Assembly (NCBI GenBank): GCA_031374935.1
Contig: JANMHB010000141.1
Coordinates: 1 to 64,000, forward strand
Source of the DNA: JACMLX01 sp031374935
Lineage (GTDB): Bacteria > Gemmatimonadota > Gemmatimonadetes > Gemmatimonadales > Gemmatimonadaceae
DNA length: 64,000 bases
Reading direction: 5' to 3'
Below the pieces are notes generated by a model. That model was given only the letters and a program-made list of their open reading frames with translations. It was not told where the DNA came from and ran no database searches. The number at the start of each line of letters is the position of its first letter. The stretch's first letter is position 1. Position numbers and translations under genes: made by a program. Of the stretch, positions 26,070-34,886 are shown in pieces.

Positions 26070-27569
26070 ATGGACCCGAAAGCAGTCACCCGTCGCGATT
26101 TCGTTGCCGGCACCTCGACCCTCGCGCTTGGCGCACTGATCGCGCCGCCCATGATCGTGCCGCGCCATGTCCTCGGTCGCGGCTATCAGGCCCCGAGCGA
26201 TACGCTCAACATCGCGTACGTCGGTGCCGGCGGCATGGGCATGCAGAACTGGCTCCAGATGTTGAGCGAGAACACGGTCGCGGTCTGCGATGTCGACTTC
26301 GGCTATCTCGAGAAGTCGCTCACCGGGCGGCTCAAGGCGCCCGCCCCCTTCACCGCCCCCTCCAATCTCAGCGCCACCGACGCCACGGAGTGGGTCGCCA
26401 AGCGCACCGCGACCGCACAACAGAACTACGCCAACGCGCAGAAGCTGCAGCAGCACTACACCCGTGCTGCCAAGTATGCGGACTACCGCGAGATGTTCGA
26501 CCAGCAGAAGGACATCGATGCCGTCGTGGTGGCGACGCCCGATCACATGCACGCGATGATCTCGTTGCGTGCCATGCAGCTCAAGAAGCACCTGTACGTC
26601 CAGAAGCCGCTCACGTACTCGGTGCTCGAAGCGCGTGCGATGGCCAAGGCGGCGCGCGATGCGAAGGTCGTGACGCAGATGGGGAATCAGGGCCATTCGT
26701 CCGATGGCACCCGTCGCATCAAGGAGATCATCGCCAGCGGTGTCCTCGGCCCGATCAGCGACGTGCATGTCTGGACCGATCGGCCGCGTGGCTGGTGGCC
26801 GCAGGGCGTCGATCGCCCGAAACCGGCCGTCGCGCCATCGATCCCGGACAAGCTGAGCTGGGATCTCTTCCTCGGCGTCGCGCCTGCGGTGCAGTACGAT
26901 CCCACCTATCACCCGTTCTCCTGGCGCGGCTGGGTGGACTACGGCGTCAGCGCGATCGGCGACATGGGCGCACATCTGATCGATCAGCCGTTCTGGGCGC
27001 TCGAACTCGGGCTCCCGACCAGCATCACGGCATCGTCATCGCTGTGGGGTGGCGATCGCAAGGCACCAGCGTCCTATCCGTTGGCGACCACGGTGCAGTA
27101 CGAGTTCGCCGCGCGGAGCGACCGGCCGGAGGTGCGGATGTACTGGTACGATGGTGGTCTGCTGCCGCCGCGCCCCGCGATGCTGCCCGATGACGTCACG
27201 CTGAATGGCGACGGTGGTGGCATCTTCGTCGGCACGAAGGGCATCCTGCTGTATGACACCTACGGCACCAACCCGCGCCTCTTCCCGGCGCCAATGGTGG
27301 CCGAGGCCGAGCGCGTTCCGCAGACAATCACGCGGATCACCACCTCGCATGAGCAGAACTGGTTCGACGCCTGCAAGGGAAAGGGCACGGCCAGCTCACC
27401 CTTCGAGTACGCCGCGCCGCTGACGGAAGTGATGCTGCTCGGCCTCGTGGCGCTGCGTGCCGGATCGGGCAAGAAGCTCTACTACGACGGTGATGCGATG
27501 CGTGTCACGAACGTGCCCGAAGCCAATGCCTATCTCACGCGCGAGTACCGCGCCGGCTGGAGCCTGTAA
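26070..27569 (+). CDS. Gfo/Idh/MocA family oxidoreductase, Tat-exported
   Basis: The 499-residue protein starts with a twin-arginine signal, VTRRDFVAGTSTLALGALI, and has an NAD-binding Rossmann motif, IAYVGAGGMGMQ. The YVQKPLTYSVLEAR segment carries the EKP-like motif, here QKP, and WTDRPRGWWPQGV and GDMGAHLIDQPFWAL follow. The Tat signal implies folding with bound NAD(H) before export, as in glycosidase-type or glucose-fructose-oxidoreductase-like members. Gfo/Idh/MocA proteins oxidise sugar carbons. The ATG at 26070 is chosen because it starts the Tat signal. Three bases separate it from the next gene. A 3-keto-sugar role is inferred from the DUF1080 gene downstream. Confidence 0.9.
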   Translation: MDPKAVTRRDFVAGTSTLALGALIAPPMIVPRHVLGRGYQAPSDTLNIAYVGAGGMGMQNWLQMLSENTVAVCDVDFGYLEKSLTGRLKAPAPFTAPSNLSATDATEWVAKRTATAQQNYANAQKLQQHYTRAAKYADYREMFDQQKDIDAVVVATPDHMHAMISLRAMQLKKHLYVQKPLTYSVLEARAMAKAARDAKVVTQMGNQGHSSDGTRRIKEIIASGVLGPISDVHVWTDRPRGWWPQGVDRPKPAVAPSIPDKLSWDLFLGVAPAVQYDPTYHPFSWRGWVDYGVSAIGDMGAHLIDQPFWALELGLPTSITASSSLWGGDRKAPASYPLATTVQYEFAARSDRPEVRMYWYDGGLLPPRPAMLPDDVTLNGDGGGIFVGTKGILLYDTYGTNPRLFPAPMVAEAERVPQTITRITTSHEQNWFDACKGKGTASSPFEYAAPLTEVMLLGLVALRAGSGKKLYYDGDAMRVTNVPEANAYLTREYRAGWSL

Positions 27570-27572
27570 CTC

Positions 27573-28826
27573 TTGGGCGCGCATCCTGTTCGCACCCGTC
27601 TCGGGGTTGGGTTCGTTGGCAGCGGCTTCAATACGCGGTTTCACATCCAGGCGTTCCGTGCCATCCGTGATGCGGATGTGCGCGGCGTCTGGAGCCCCAA
27701 CCGCGATCGTGCCGAGAGCGCGGCGGCGCTGGCCCGCGATCTCGATGTCGGTGACTGCAAGGCGTACGCGTCGATCACCGACATGGTCGCCGACCCCGAC
27801 ATCGATGCCATCTGGTTGAGCGGTCCGAATCAGGCCCGCATCGAGAATGTCGAAGAGATCGTCGCCGCTCTCCGCGACGGCAAGGGCACGCTGCTCGGCC
27901 TGGCCTGCGAAAAGCCGCTGGCGCGCAACGTCGCCGAAGCGATGCGCGTGTGTGAACTCGTCGACAGCGTTGGGCTCAAGACCGGGTATCTCGAGAACCA
28001 GCTGTTCTCACCGCACGTCGAGACCGGCCACAAGCTGCTCTGGGCGCGCGGCGCCGCCACGACCGGTCGGCCATATCTGGCGCGCGCCGCCGAGGAACAC
28101 AGCGGTCCGCATGCGCCGTGGTTCTGGACCGGCGAACTGCAGGGTGGCGGCACGCTGCTCGACATGATGTGCCACTCGGCGCTGCTCGTGCGTCATCTGC
28201 TGACCAAGCCGGGTGCTTCACTGGCCACGGTGCGGCCGGTGAAGGTCACGGCACACATCGCCAGCCTGAAATGGTCGCGGCCGCACTATGCGAAGATTCT
28301 CCGCACGGAGATGAAGGTGCCGATCGACTACACGAAGACGCCGTCGGAAGACTTCGCCAGCCTGCACGTGGAGTTCCTCACGGACGATGGCTACACGGTG
28401 CTCGGTGAGGCCACCACGTCATGGAGTTTCGTCGGACCGGGCCTGCGGCTCTCCGCTGAACTTCTCGGCCCGGAATACTCGATGCAGTGGAACTCGCTCG
28501 ATCCAGGCCTGAAGCTCTTTTTCTCCCGCGAGGTCAAGGGGGCAGTCGGAGAAGATCTGGTGGAGAAGCAGCAGGCCGAAACGGGCGGCATGCCGGTGGT
28601 GCCGGCGGAACAGTTCGCGTACGGTTACGAAACCGAGGATCGGCACTTCGCCCGCGTGTTCCTGGGCCTCGAAGAACCCCGACTCACCTTCGCCGATGGA
28701 CTCGATGTCGTGAAGCTGCTGATGACGGCCTATCAGAGTGCGGAGCAGGGCCGCACCATCGACTACCCGGGGGAGAACCTCGAGACCTACACGTCAGCGG
28801 TGTCGCGCTACCAGTGGCAGCGATGA
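27573..28826 (+). CDS. Gfo/Idh/MocA family oxidoreductase, cytoplasmic
   Basis: The 417-residue protein has the Rossmann start VGFVGSGFNTRFHI and the family motif ACEKPLARNVAEA with the catalytic Lys. The EYSMQWNSLDPGLKLFF and GYETEDRHFARVFL segments are typical of the C-terminal alpha/beta domain. There is no signal peptide. The only plausible start near the conserved N-terminus is TTG at 27573, with GGAG about ten bases upstream, inside the end of the previous gene. The stop overlaps the DUF1080 start (ATGA). It may oxidise or reduce the C3 position of an imported glycoside or its aglycone-free sugar. Confidence 0.88.
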   Translation: MGAHPVRTRLGVGFVGSGFNTRFHIQAFRAIRDADVRGVWSPNRDRAESAAALARDLDVGDCKAYASITDMVADPDIDAIWLSGPNQARIENVEEIVAALRDGKGTLLGLACEKPLARNVAEAMRVCELVDSVGLKTGYLENQLFSPHVETGHKLLWARGAATTGRPYLARAAEEHSGPHAPWFWTGELQGGGTLLDMMCHSALLVRHLLTKPGASLATVRPVKVTAHIASLKWSRPHYAKILRTEMKVPIDYTKTPSEDFASLHVEFLTDDGYTVLGEATTSWSFVGPGLRLSAELLGPEYSMQWNSLDPGLKLFFSREVKGAVGEDLVEKQQAETGGMPVVPAEQFAYGYETEDRHFARVFLGLEEPRLTFADGLDVVKLLMTAYQSAEQGRTIDYPGENLETYTSAVSRYQWQR

Positions 28827-29587
28827 CGCGTCGATTCCGACCGCGCGGTGCTCCAGTGGTCGCATTACTCGTCGTCCTCGCCGGCTGTGGTGGAGAGGCG
28901 CCGCAGGCGGACGCTGATTCGTCGGCTGCGACGCGGGCTGCCGCCGCGAAACCGCAACCGGTGAAAGGCGATATGCCGCTCTCGAACACGGTCGTCTGGA
29001 CGCCATTGATCGACGCCGGCCTGAGTCAGTGGCGCGGATGGAAGAGCGATACGCTACCGAGCGGATGGACGGTGGCGGGCGACGTACTGTCCAAGGACGG
29101 GCCGATTGGTGATCTCGAATCGCGCACGATGTACGCGAATTTCGAACTCGAGTTCGACTGGCAGGTCAGCAAGCTTGGGAACGCGGGCGTGTTCTACCGG
29201 ACCACCGAGGAATACGACAAACCATACTGGAGTGCGCCGGAGTACCAGTTGCGTGATGATGCACTCGATCCGGACGACAAGAACCTGTTGCTCGCTGCTG
29301 GCGCGGCCTACGCGGTGTACGGTCCGCCGGCCGGTGTGGTGAAGCCTGCCGGCGAATGGAACACGGCGCGGATTGTGGTCGCCGGCAACTTCGTCGAGCA
29401 TTGGTTGAACGGCCAGCAGGTGGTGCAGTACCAGCTCGCCAGCGCCGATTGGACCACGCGGGTGAAGGCCAGCAAGTTCGTCGAGTATCCCAACTACGGC
29501 CTCGCCAAGCGTGGCTTCCTTTCCATCCAGGGTGATCACTCTGGGAAGCTCAGCATCCGTGCGATGCGTATCCGGGAATTGCCATGA
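28823..29587 (+). CDS. DUF1080 (3-keto-glycoside hydrolase family) lipoprotein
   Basis: The 254-residue protein has a lipobox, LVVLAGC (Cys22), and then a DUF1080 beta-sandwich: NFELEFDWQVSKLGNAGVFY, YWSAPEYQLRDD, AGEWNTARIVVAGNFVEHWL and GFLSIQGDHSGKLSIRAMRI. DUF1080 members are known to cleave 3-keto-disaccharides or 3-keto-glucosides formed by Gfo/Idh/MocA dehydrogenases. The gene is overlapped by ATGA at both ends, by the upstream oxidoreductase and the downstream MFS gene, so the four genes from 26070 form one translational unit. Substrate unknown; periplasmic location inferred from the lipobox. Confidence 0.9.
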   Translation: MTRRFRPRGAPVVALLVVLAGCGGEAPQADADSSAATRAAAAKPQPVKGDMPLSNTVVWTPLIDAGLSQWRGWKSDTLPSGWTVAGDVLSKDGPIGDLESRTMYANFELEFDWQVSKLGNAGVFYRTTEEYDKPYWSAPEYQLRDDALDPDDKNLLLAAGAAYAVYGPPAGVVKPAGEWNTARIVVAGNFVEHWLNGQQVVQYQLASADWTTRVKASKFVEYPNYGLAKRGFLSIQGDHSGKLSIRAMRIRELP

Positions 29588-30876
29588 CCGCCACCACCGC
29601 AGGCGCAGGCGCAGGCTCGGTTCGTTACCGCCTCTCCTTGATGATGTTCATTCAGTACTTCATCTACGGATCATGGCTGGTCACGCTCGGCACCTTCCTC
29701 GGCAGTGCGCTGAAGGCGAACGGCAGCGACATCGGTACGGCGTATTCGCTCCCGGCAATCGCTGCGATCGTGTCGCCGTTCCTGGTGGGCATGATCGCCG
29801 ATCGATTCTTCTCCACCGAGAAGGTGCTCGCGTTCCTTCACGTCGCGGGGGCGGCGGTGCTCTATTTTGCGGCAACGCAAGCCACCTTCGCCGGGTTCTG
29901 GCCGTTGTTCCTGATCTATGTGCTCTGCTACATGCCGACGCTGGCGCTGACCAACGCACTGGCCTTCGATCACATGTCGGATCCGGCCACCGAGTTCCCG
30001 CGTATCCGTGTCCTCGGCACCATCGGGTTCATCGCTGCTGGCTGGGCGATCGGATTCCTGCCTGACCAGTCGGTGGCCGGCGAGGCCGCGATGGTCACCG
30101 CGGAGAAGACCGCGCTGCCGCTGCTGCTTGGCGCCGGCGCCTCGCTGGTGATGGGGTTGTTCTGCCTCACGTTGCCGCACACGCCGCCGCACAATGCCGG
30201 CAAGACGCTCTCGGTGCGCGACGTCCTCGGCCTCGACGCGCTGGCACTGATGAAGGACCGGTCCTTCGCCGTGTTCGTGCTCGGCTCGTTCCTCCTCTGT
30301 ATCCCGCTGCAGTTCTACTATGCGTTCGCGAACCCGTTCCTGAACGAAATCGGTGTGCAGAACGCCGCGGCCAAGATGACACTGGGGCAGATGTCGGAGA
30401 TCGGCTTCATGTTGCTGATGCCCTTCTTCTTCGCCCGACTCGGAATCAAGAAGCTGCTGTTGATCGGCATGGCGACCTGGACGTTCCGCTACCTGCTGTT
30501 TGCCTACGGAAACGCCGGCAGTGGCATGTGGATGCTGTACCTCGCGTTGCTCGTGCACGGTGTCTGCTACGACTTCTTCTTCGTCACGGGCCAGATCTAC
30601 GTGGACCAGCAGGCCGACATCCGGATCCGGGCGGCGGCGCAGGGTTTCATTGCGCTCGTCACACTTGGCGCCGGCCAGTTGATCGGCTCGAAGTTGTCGG
30701 GGCTCGTCGTCGATGCCAATCAGATTGCCGCGACCGTCCCCGGTGGTGCAGTGAGCCATGACTGGACGAAGATCTGGTTTGTGCCGGCAATGGGCGCGCT
30801 TGGCGTGATGTTGATCTTCGCTTCACTCTTCAAGGTCAGGGAGACGCCTGCCATGGCGCGGAGTGCACCGGCGTGA
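29584..30876 (+). CDS. MFS transporter, nucleoside:H+ symporter-like
   Basis: The 430-residue protein has 12 hydrophobic segments. The N-terminus RYRLSLMMFIQYFIYGSWLV and the RIRVLGTIGFIAAGWAIGFL stretch match the NupG/XapB-type nucleoside symporter family, whose distant members occur widely in sugar clusters. It overlaps the DUF1080 stop by four bases and so likely exports or imports the product of the keto-sugar pathway. The literal substrate (nucleoside) is doubtful in this context. Its 3' end abuts the NRPS-like gene. Confidence 0.88.
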   Translation: MTATTAGAGAGSVRYRLSLMMFIQYFIYGSWLVTLGTFLGSALKANGSDIGTAYSLPAIAAIVSPFLVGMIADRFFSTEKVLAFLHVAGAAVLYFAATQATFAGFWPLFLIYVLCYMPTLALTNALAFDHMSDPATEFPRIRVLGTIGFIAAGWAIGFLPDQSVAGEAAMVTAEKTALPLLLGAGASLVMGLFCLTLPHTPPHNAGKTLSVRDVLGLDALALMKDRSFAVFVLGSFLLCIPLQFYYAFANPFLNEIGVQNAAAKMTLGQMSEIGFMLLMPFFFARLGIKKLLLIGMATWTFRYLLFAYGNAGSGMWMLYLALLVHGVCYDFFFVTGQIYVDQQADIRIRAAAQGFIALVTLGAGQLIGSKLSGLVVDANQIAATVPGGAVSHDWTKIWFVPAMGALGVMLIFASLFKVRETPAMARSAPA

Positions 30877-30892
30877 GGCCGTGTCGGATTTC

Positions 30893-33388
30893 ATGACCCG
30901 GAACGTTTCGGCGCTGCCGGTCGATCACCGCGGCGGTGACACGATCGGATGGTCCGGGGTCGGCACGACCCTCCCGCTGTCGATCGCGGGCCTGGTACGC
31001 GACGCGGCATCACGAGGGCTCAGCGTCGCTCACCCGCTGGTGGCGACGCTGCTTTCGCTCGTGAGCCGCATGACATCGGAGTCGACCGTCACCATCGGCC
31101 TCTCCTCCCGCGCGCTCGATGTTCTGCTGCACCGGCCGCTGGCGTCGGAGCAATCGCGTGTGCACGCGCTGTCGGTGACCGTCGAGCGGTCTGCCACCTG
31201 CCGCGACCTCGAAGCCTCGATCACCGCAGCGTTGACCGAAGTCGCCGGATCGGCAGCGGTCGACGCGTTGCTGCCACCGCTGCCGATCGTGCTCGACTGG
31301 CGGTCGCCTGGACCGCAAGGCGACCTGCCGAGCGGCTGCGAGGCCAGTCAGCTCGTCGCCACGGTCGCGGTCGACCACGATGCCGATGCCGTCGTGATCG
31401 AGATGGCATACGATGGCGCGCTGTTTGTGCGCGACACGATCGAGTCGCTCGCGCTACGCTACGGGCGCCTGCTGGCTGGTGCACTGGCGGCACCGATGGT
31501 GCCCATGTCGCAGATCCCGTTGCTGACGTCGGCGGAGCGTGACCATGCCATCCATGACCGGAACCAGACGGGCGTCACACGGCTGGAGCCGCAACTCGTG
31601 CACGAACGCTTCGAGGCGCAGGTCACACGATCCCCGTCGGCGGTCGCCGCGAGTTCCGACCAGGAGACGCTCACCTATCGGGAACTGGATCGCCGCGCCG
31701 AGCGACTGGCGCAGGTGCTGGTCGCCCGCGGTGTTGGCGCCGAATCGATGGTCGGCCTCTCTGTCACGCGCTCGCTGAACCTGCTGGTCGCGATGCTGGC
31801 CATTCTGAAGGCGGGCGGCGCCTTCGTACCACTCGATCCTGAACTCCCTGCGCCACGCATTGCCTTCATCCTGCGCGATACCGGAATGTCGCTGGTGCTT
31901 GTCGATACTGACACTGAGGTCCGCATGGCCGAGGTGGGGCCATCGGTGTCGCGCCTGCGCGTCGATGAGATACCCGATGAGCCACCCGATGATCGTGCCC
32001 TCGCCTCCGTCGAGCGGCTTCGCTCACGGCGTGCGCCTGAGAGTCTGGCCTACGTCATCTATACCTCGGGTTCCACCGGGCAGCCAAAAGGGGTCTTGCT
32101 CACGGACCGGGCCCTCTGCAATCACGCACAGTGGCTGGCTGCCACGGTCGGCCTGTCCGCCGCCGATCGTGTGTTGCTGCACGCGTCCATCAGCTTCGAT
32201 GCGGCAATGGCGGAGATCTTTCCGCCGCTGCTCGCTGGTGCGACGGTGGTGCTCGCACATCCCGATGCCCACCACGAGCTGAACGAGATTCCGCGGATCG
32301 CGCGACGTGAACGTGTCACCGTCATGACGCTCGTCCCGTCCGCCCTCCGCGTGGCTGTGACCAGCCCGGAATTCGCACGCTGTGCCGACCTGCGTTTCCT
32401 GATCTGCGGCGGCGAGGCGCTGGAGGCGCGACTCTGCCACGCCGTCCGCGCCGTGCTGCCCGCCGTACGGATCGGCAACTTCTATGGTCCGAGCGAGGCG
32501 ACCATCGACGCCACCAGTTTCGTCGGTGGCGATGAACTGCCTGACGCTGGTCCGATTCCGATCGGCAAGCCGATCGCCAACGCCGTGTGTCACGTGCTCG
32601 ATGACAGGCTCGAACCGCTGCCGACAGGTTGGATTGGCGAGCTCTGCGTCGGTGGCGTCGGCGTCGCACGCGGCTACCTGAATCACCCGGAATTGACGGC
32701 ACGACGGTTCGTGGCCGATCCGTTCCGGGCCGGCGAACGACTCTATCGTACCGGTGATCGTGCGCGGTATCTCAGCGACGGGAACCTGGTGTACGTCGGT
32801 CGGGCGGATGCGCAGGTCAAGGTGCGCGGCTACCGAATCGAACTCGGCGAGGTCGAACAGGCGTTGCTGCACACCGGCTCGATTGCGCAGGCGGCGGTCG
32901 TGCCTCGCGTCGATCGCGACGGAGACACCCAACTCGTCGCCTACATCGTGCCCTCGGCTGGCACCGCATGTCGCACGGCGGAGCTTCGGGAGTCGCTCGC
33001 GCGCAGCTTGCCCGCCTGGATGGTGCCGGGAATGTTTGTGCCACTCGAGCGCCTGCCGCTGACGATCAACGGCAAGCTCGATCTGCGCGCGTTGCCTGAT
33101 CCGGCCGAAGCCGTCGACGACAGCTCGGTTGACGAATCGTTCGTCGATCCGATCGAACGTGGTCTGCTCGGGATCTGGCGACGCACCCTCGCCCTGCACA
33201 CCATTCAGCCGGACGACGATTTCTTTGCGCTGGGCGGCCATTCGCTGAAGGTGTTTCGCTTGCTGGCCGAAATCGAGAAGTCGTTCGATGTGTCGCTGCG
33301 TGCAACGTCAGTCTTCGGGTCGGCCACCATCCGCACGCTGGCGAACCGGATTCGTGATGAGCAGGAGCGCGAGGTCTGGACGATTTGA
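30893..33388 (+). CDS. Orphan NRPS-like protein: partial C - adenylation - PCP
   Basis: This 831-residue protein matches one truncated NRPS module. Residues 1 to about 220 look like only the C-terminal half of a condensation domain (YDGALFVRDTIESLALRYG then IPLLTSAERDHAIHDRNQT), without HHxxxDG. The adenylation domain has all core motifs: LKAGGAFVPLDPE, YIYTSGSTGQPKG-type A3, ISFDAAMAE, NFYGPSEAT, YRTGDRARY, VKVRGYRIELGE and LPLTINGKLD with the A10 Lys. The carrier domain has DDDFFALGGHSLK with phosphopantetheine Ser784. No thioesterase, reductase or second module follows. Starts at 30863 (GTG, overlapping the MFS gene), 30881 (GTG) or 30893 (ATG) are possible. It is 17 bases after the MFS stop, so it may be cotranscribed with the sugar operon. 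Confidence 0.88.
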   Translation: MTRNVSALPVDHRGGDTIGWSGVGTTLPLSIAGLVRDAASRGLSVAHPLVATLLSLVSRMTSESTVTIGLSSRALDVLLHRPLASEQSRVHALSVTVERSATCRDLEASITAALTEVAGSAAVDALLPPLPIVLDWRSPGPQGDLPSGCEASQLVATVAVDHDADAVVIEMAYDGALFVRDTIESLALRYGRLLAGALAAPMVPMSQIPLLTSAERDHAIHDRNQTGVTRLEPQLVHERFEAQVTRSPSAVAASSDQETLTYRELDRRAERLAQVLVARGVGAESMVGLSVTRSLNLLVAMLAILKAGGAFVPLDPELPAPRIAFILRDTGMSLVLVDTDTEVRMAEVGPSVSRLRVDEIPDEPPDDRALASVERLRSRRAPESLAYVIYTSGSTGQPKGVLLTDRALCNHAQWLAATVGLSAADRVLLHASISFDAAMAEIFPPLLAGATVVLAHPDAHHELNEIPRIARRERVTVMTLVPSALRVAVTSPEFARCADLRFLICGGEALEARLCHAVRAVLPAVRIGNFYGPSEATIDATSFVGGDELPDAGPIPIGKPIANAVCHVLDDRLEPLPTGWIGELCVGGVGVARGYLNHPELTARRFVADPFRAGERLYRTGDRARYLSDGNLVYVGRADAQVKVRGYRIELGEVEQALLHTGSIAQAAVVPRVDRDGDTQLVAYIVPSAGTACRTAELRESLARSLPAWMVPGMFVPLERLPLTINGKLDLRALPDPAEAVDDSSVDESFVDPIERGLLGIWRRTLALHTIQPDDDFFALGGHSLKVFRLLAEIEKSFDVSLRATSVFGSATIRTLANRIRDEQEREVWTI

Positions 33389-33527
33389 GCCGGCCAGTCC
33401 GATCGATATCGTGTTGCCGCGCCAGGTGCCGCTGGGGCAACGGAATGTCATTGGGCCGCGCGCAGGACGATTCACGATGTTCGCCGTTCGCTTGATCCGT
33501 GCTCGCCCGTCACTGTCTGGAGCGTCA

Positions 33528-34556
33528 ATGCCTTTCCGCGTCCACCTTGGTATCGCCAGCGCCATCTGCGCCGGATCACTCGTCGCGCAGCAGCCCACGC
33601 TCACAGTCCAGCAATCCGGCACCACCGCGCTGTTCCAGGCGGTGAGCATCAGCGCCACGAATCCTGACGTCGTCTGGATCAGCGGACACGCCGCCACCTG
33701 GGCCCGCACCATCGACGGCGGTCGCACCTGGCAGTCGCACACCATGACCGGGCGCGACAGCCTGCAGTTCCGCGACCTGCACGCGATCGATACCGCTCGC
33801 GCGTGGCTGATGGCCGCCGGCAACGGTGAGAAGTCCGGCATCTTCCAGACTGTCGACGGTGGCGCCCGCTGGACACCGGTGTTCATCAACCGTGATACGG
33901 CAGCCTTTTACGACTGCATGGCCTTCTGGGATGACCAGACCGGCTTTGCGTTCAGTGACGCCGTCAGCGCCAGGACGCCGATCGCGCGCACTGAGAACGG
34001 TCGCGACTGGACCGTCACCACCATGCCGGCACTCGACGGGGAAGGTGGCTTCGCTGCCAGTGGCACCTGCGCGCTGGCCACGGCCTCCGGCGACGCCTGG
34101 ATCGGAACCGGTGCTGGCGAGTACCCGCGCGTCCGTCGCAGTGCTGACCGCGGCAGAACCTGGGCCGAGGCCCGAGTGCCGCTGGTTGGCGGCAGTGGTG
34201 CCGGCATCACGGGGCTCGCATTCCGGGATCGCCTGCATGGCGTCGCCGTCGGTGGCGTCATCTCGGGCAAGGCCACTGGTCCTCGCGCAGCGCGGACGAG
34301 TGATGGTGGGGCCACGTGGACGGTAATTCCCGATCCCGCATTCACCGGTGCCGCCTATGGCGCGGCCTACGGGTCAGTCGGCGGAACGCCGGTGCTCATC
34401 GCGGTCGGTCCCGGCGGCGCGGCGTATTCGCTGAATGACGGCGACTCATGGACGCTGCTCGACGCGTCACCGTACTGGAGCGTCGGGTTCGCGAGTACAG
34501 GCGCTGCCTGGTTGGTTGGCCCGAAGGGCAGGGTCGTCCGCGTCGACTGGCGCTGA
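33528..34556 (+). CDS. Exported BNR/Ycf48-like beta-propeller protein
   Basis: The 342-residue protein has a signal peptide (HLGIASAICAGSLVAQQ). It then has repeated BNR/Asp-box-like motifs: TIDGGRTWQSH, TVDGGARWTPVF, SADRGRTWAEARV, TSDGGATWTVIPD and LNDGDSWTLL. Each is a sialidase-type Asp-box, common to propellers including the photosystem assembly factor Ycf48, oxidoreductase-like and glycan-binding proteins. No catalytic sialidase residues can be assigned. The ATG at 33528 has GGAG six bases upstream, favouring it over ATG 33477. The 139 bases before it are gene-free. Confidence 0.8.
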   Translation: MPFRVHLGIASAICAGSLVAQQPTLTVQQSGTTALFQAVSISATNPDVVWISGHAATWARTIDGGRTWQSHTMTGRDSLQFRDLHAIDTARAWLMAAGNGEKSGIFQTVDGGARWTPVFINRDTAAFYDCMAFWDDQTGFAFSDAVSARTPIARTENGRDWTVTTMPALDGEGGFAASGTCALATASGDAWIGTGAGEYPRVRRSADRGRTWAEARVPLVGGSGAGITGLAFRDRLHGVAVGGVISGKATGPRAARTSDGGATWTVIPDPAFTGAAYGAAYGSVGGTPVLIAVGPGGAAYSLNDGDSWTLLDASPYWSVGFASTGAAWLVGPKGRVVRVDWR

Positions 34557-34566
34557 CCGGCTCTGC

Positions 34567-34728
34567 TCAGGCGCCCAGATAGGCCGCCAGCCGATACCCG
34601 GCATACATGCCCAGCCCGGTGCCGACCATGCCGAGCATGAAGCCGGTCATCAGACCGTACTGCGAGCCCAGCCACCCCAGCAGGGAACTGACGGCAACGC
34701 TTCCGACCACGGCGAGTGTCTTCTTCAT
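34567..34728 (-). CDS. Small membrane protein (53 aa)
   Basis: This is a short reading frame with a basic start (MKKTLAVVGS), two hydrophobic segments around SLLGWLGSQYGLMTGFML and MVGTGLGMYAGYRLAAYLG, and Gly-rich spacing typical of small two-helix membrane proteins. A longer in-frame extension to 34935 is improbable because it is Arg-rich and unlike a membrane signal. No function can be assigned. It lies convergent with the BNR gene and divergent from the DUF4097 gene. Confidence 0.6.
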   Translation of the reverse strand: MKKTLAVVGSVAVSSLLGWLGSQYGLMTGFMLGMVGTGLGMYAGYRLAAYLGA

Positions 34729-34886
34729 GCTGGAGGGACGTGCGATCGGTCCGGGCGTCACCCGGCGTTCACGCCGGTTTCCGGCATTGACAGCGGCACT
34801 CTGGAGCACTCCGGCGGCCCCTCGTTGTCGAAACTGCACCGCGCGCCGTCGCGTACTCGTCACCTTCTTTGACTGTGAGCCTTCCC

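Noticed and set aside
24272..27193. A 973-codon open frame on the forward strand across the symporter and oxidoreductase region
   Set aside because: It is antisense to the symporter and out of frame with the oxidoreductase, is very rich in Arg, His and Ala and matches no family; it is a GC-driven shadow.
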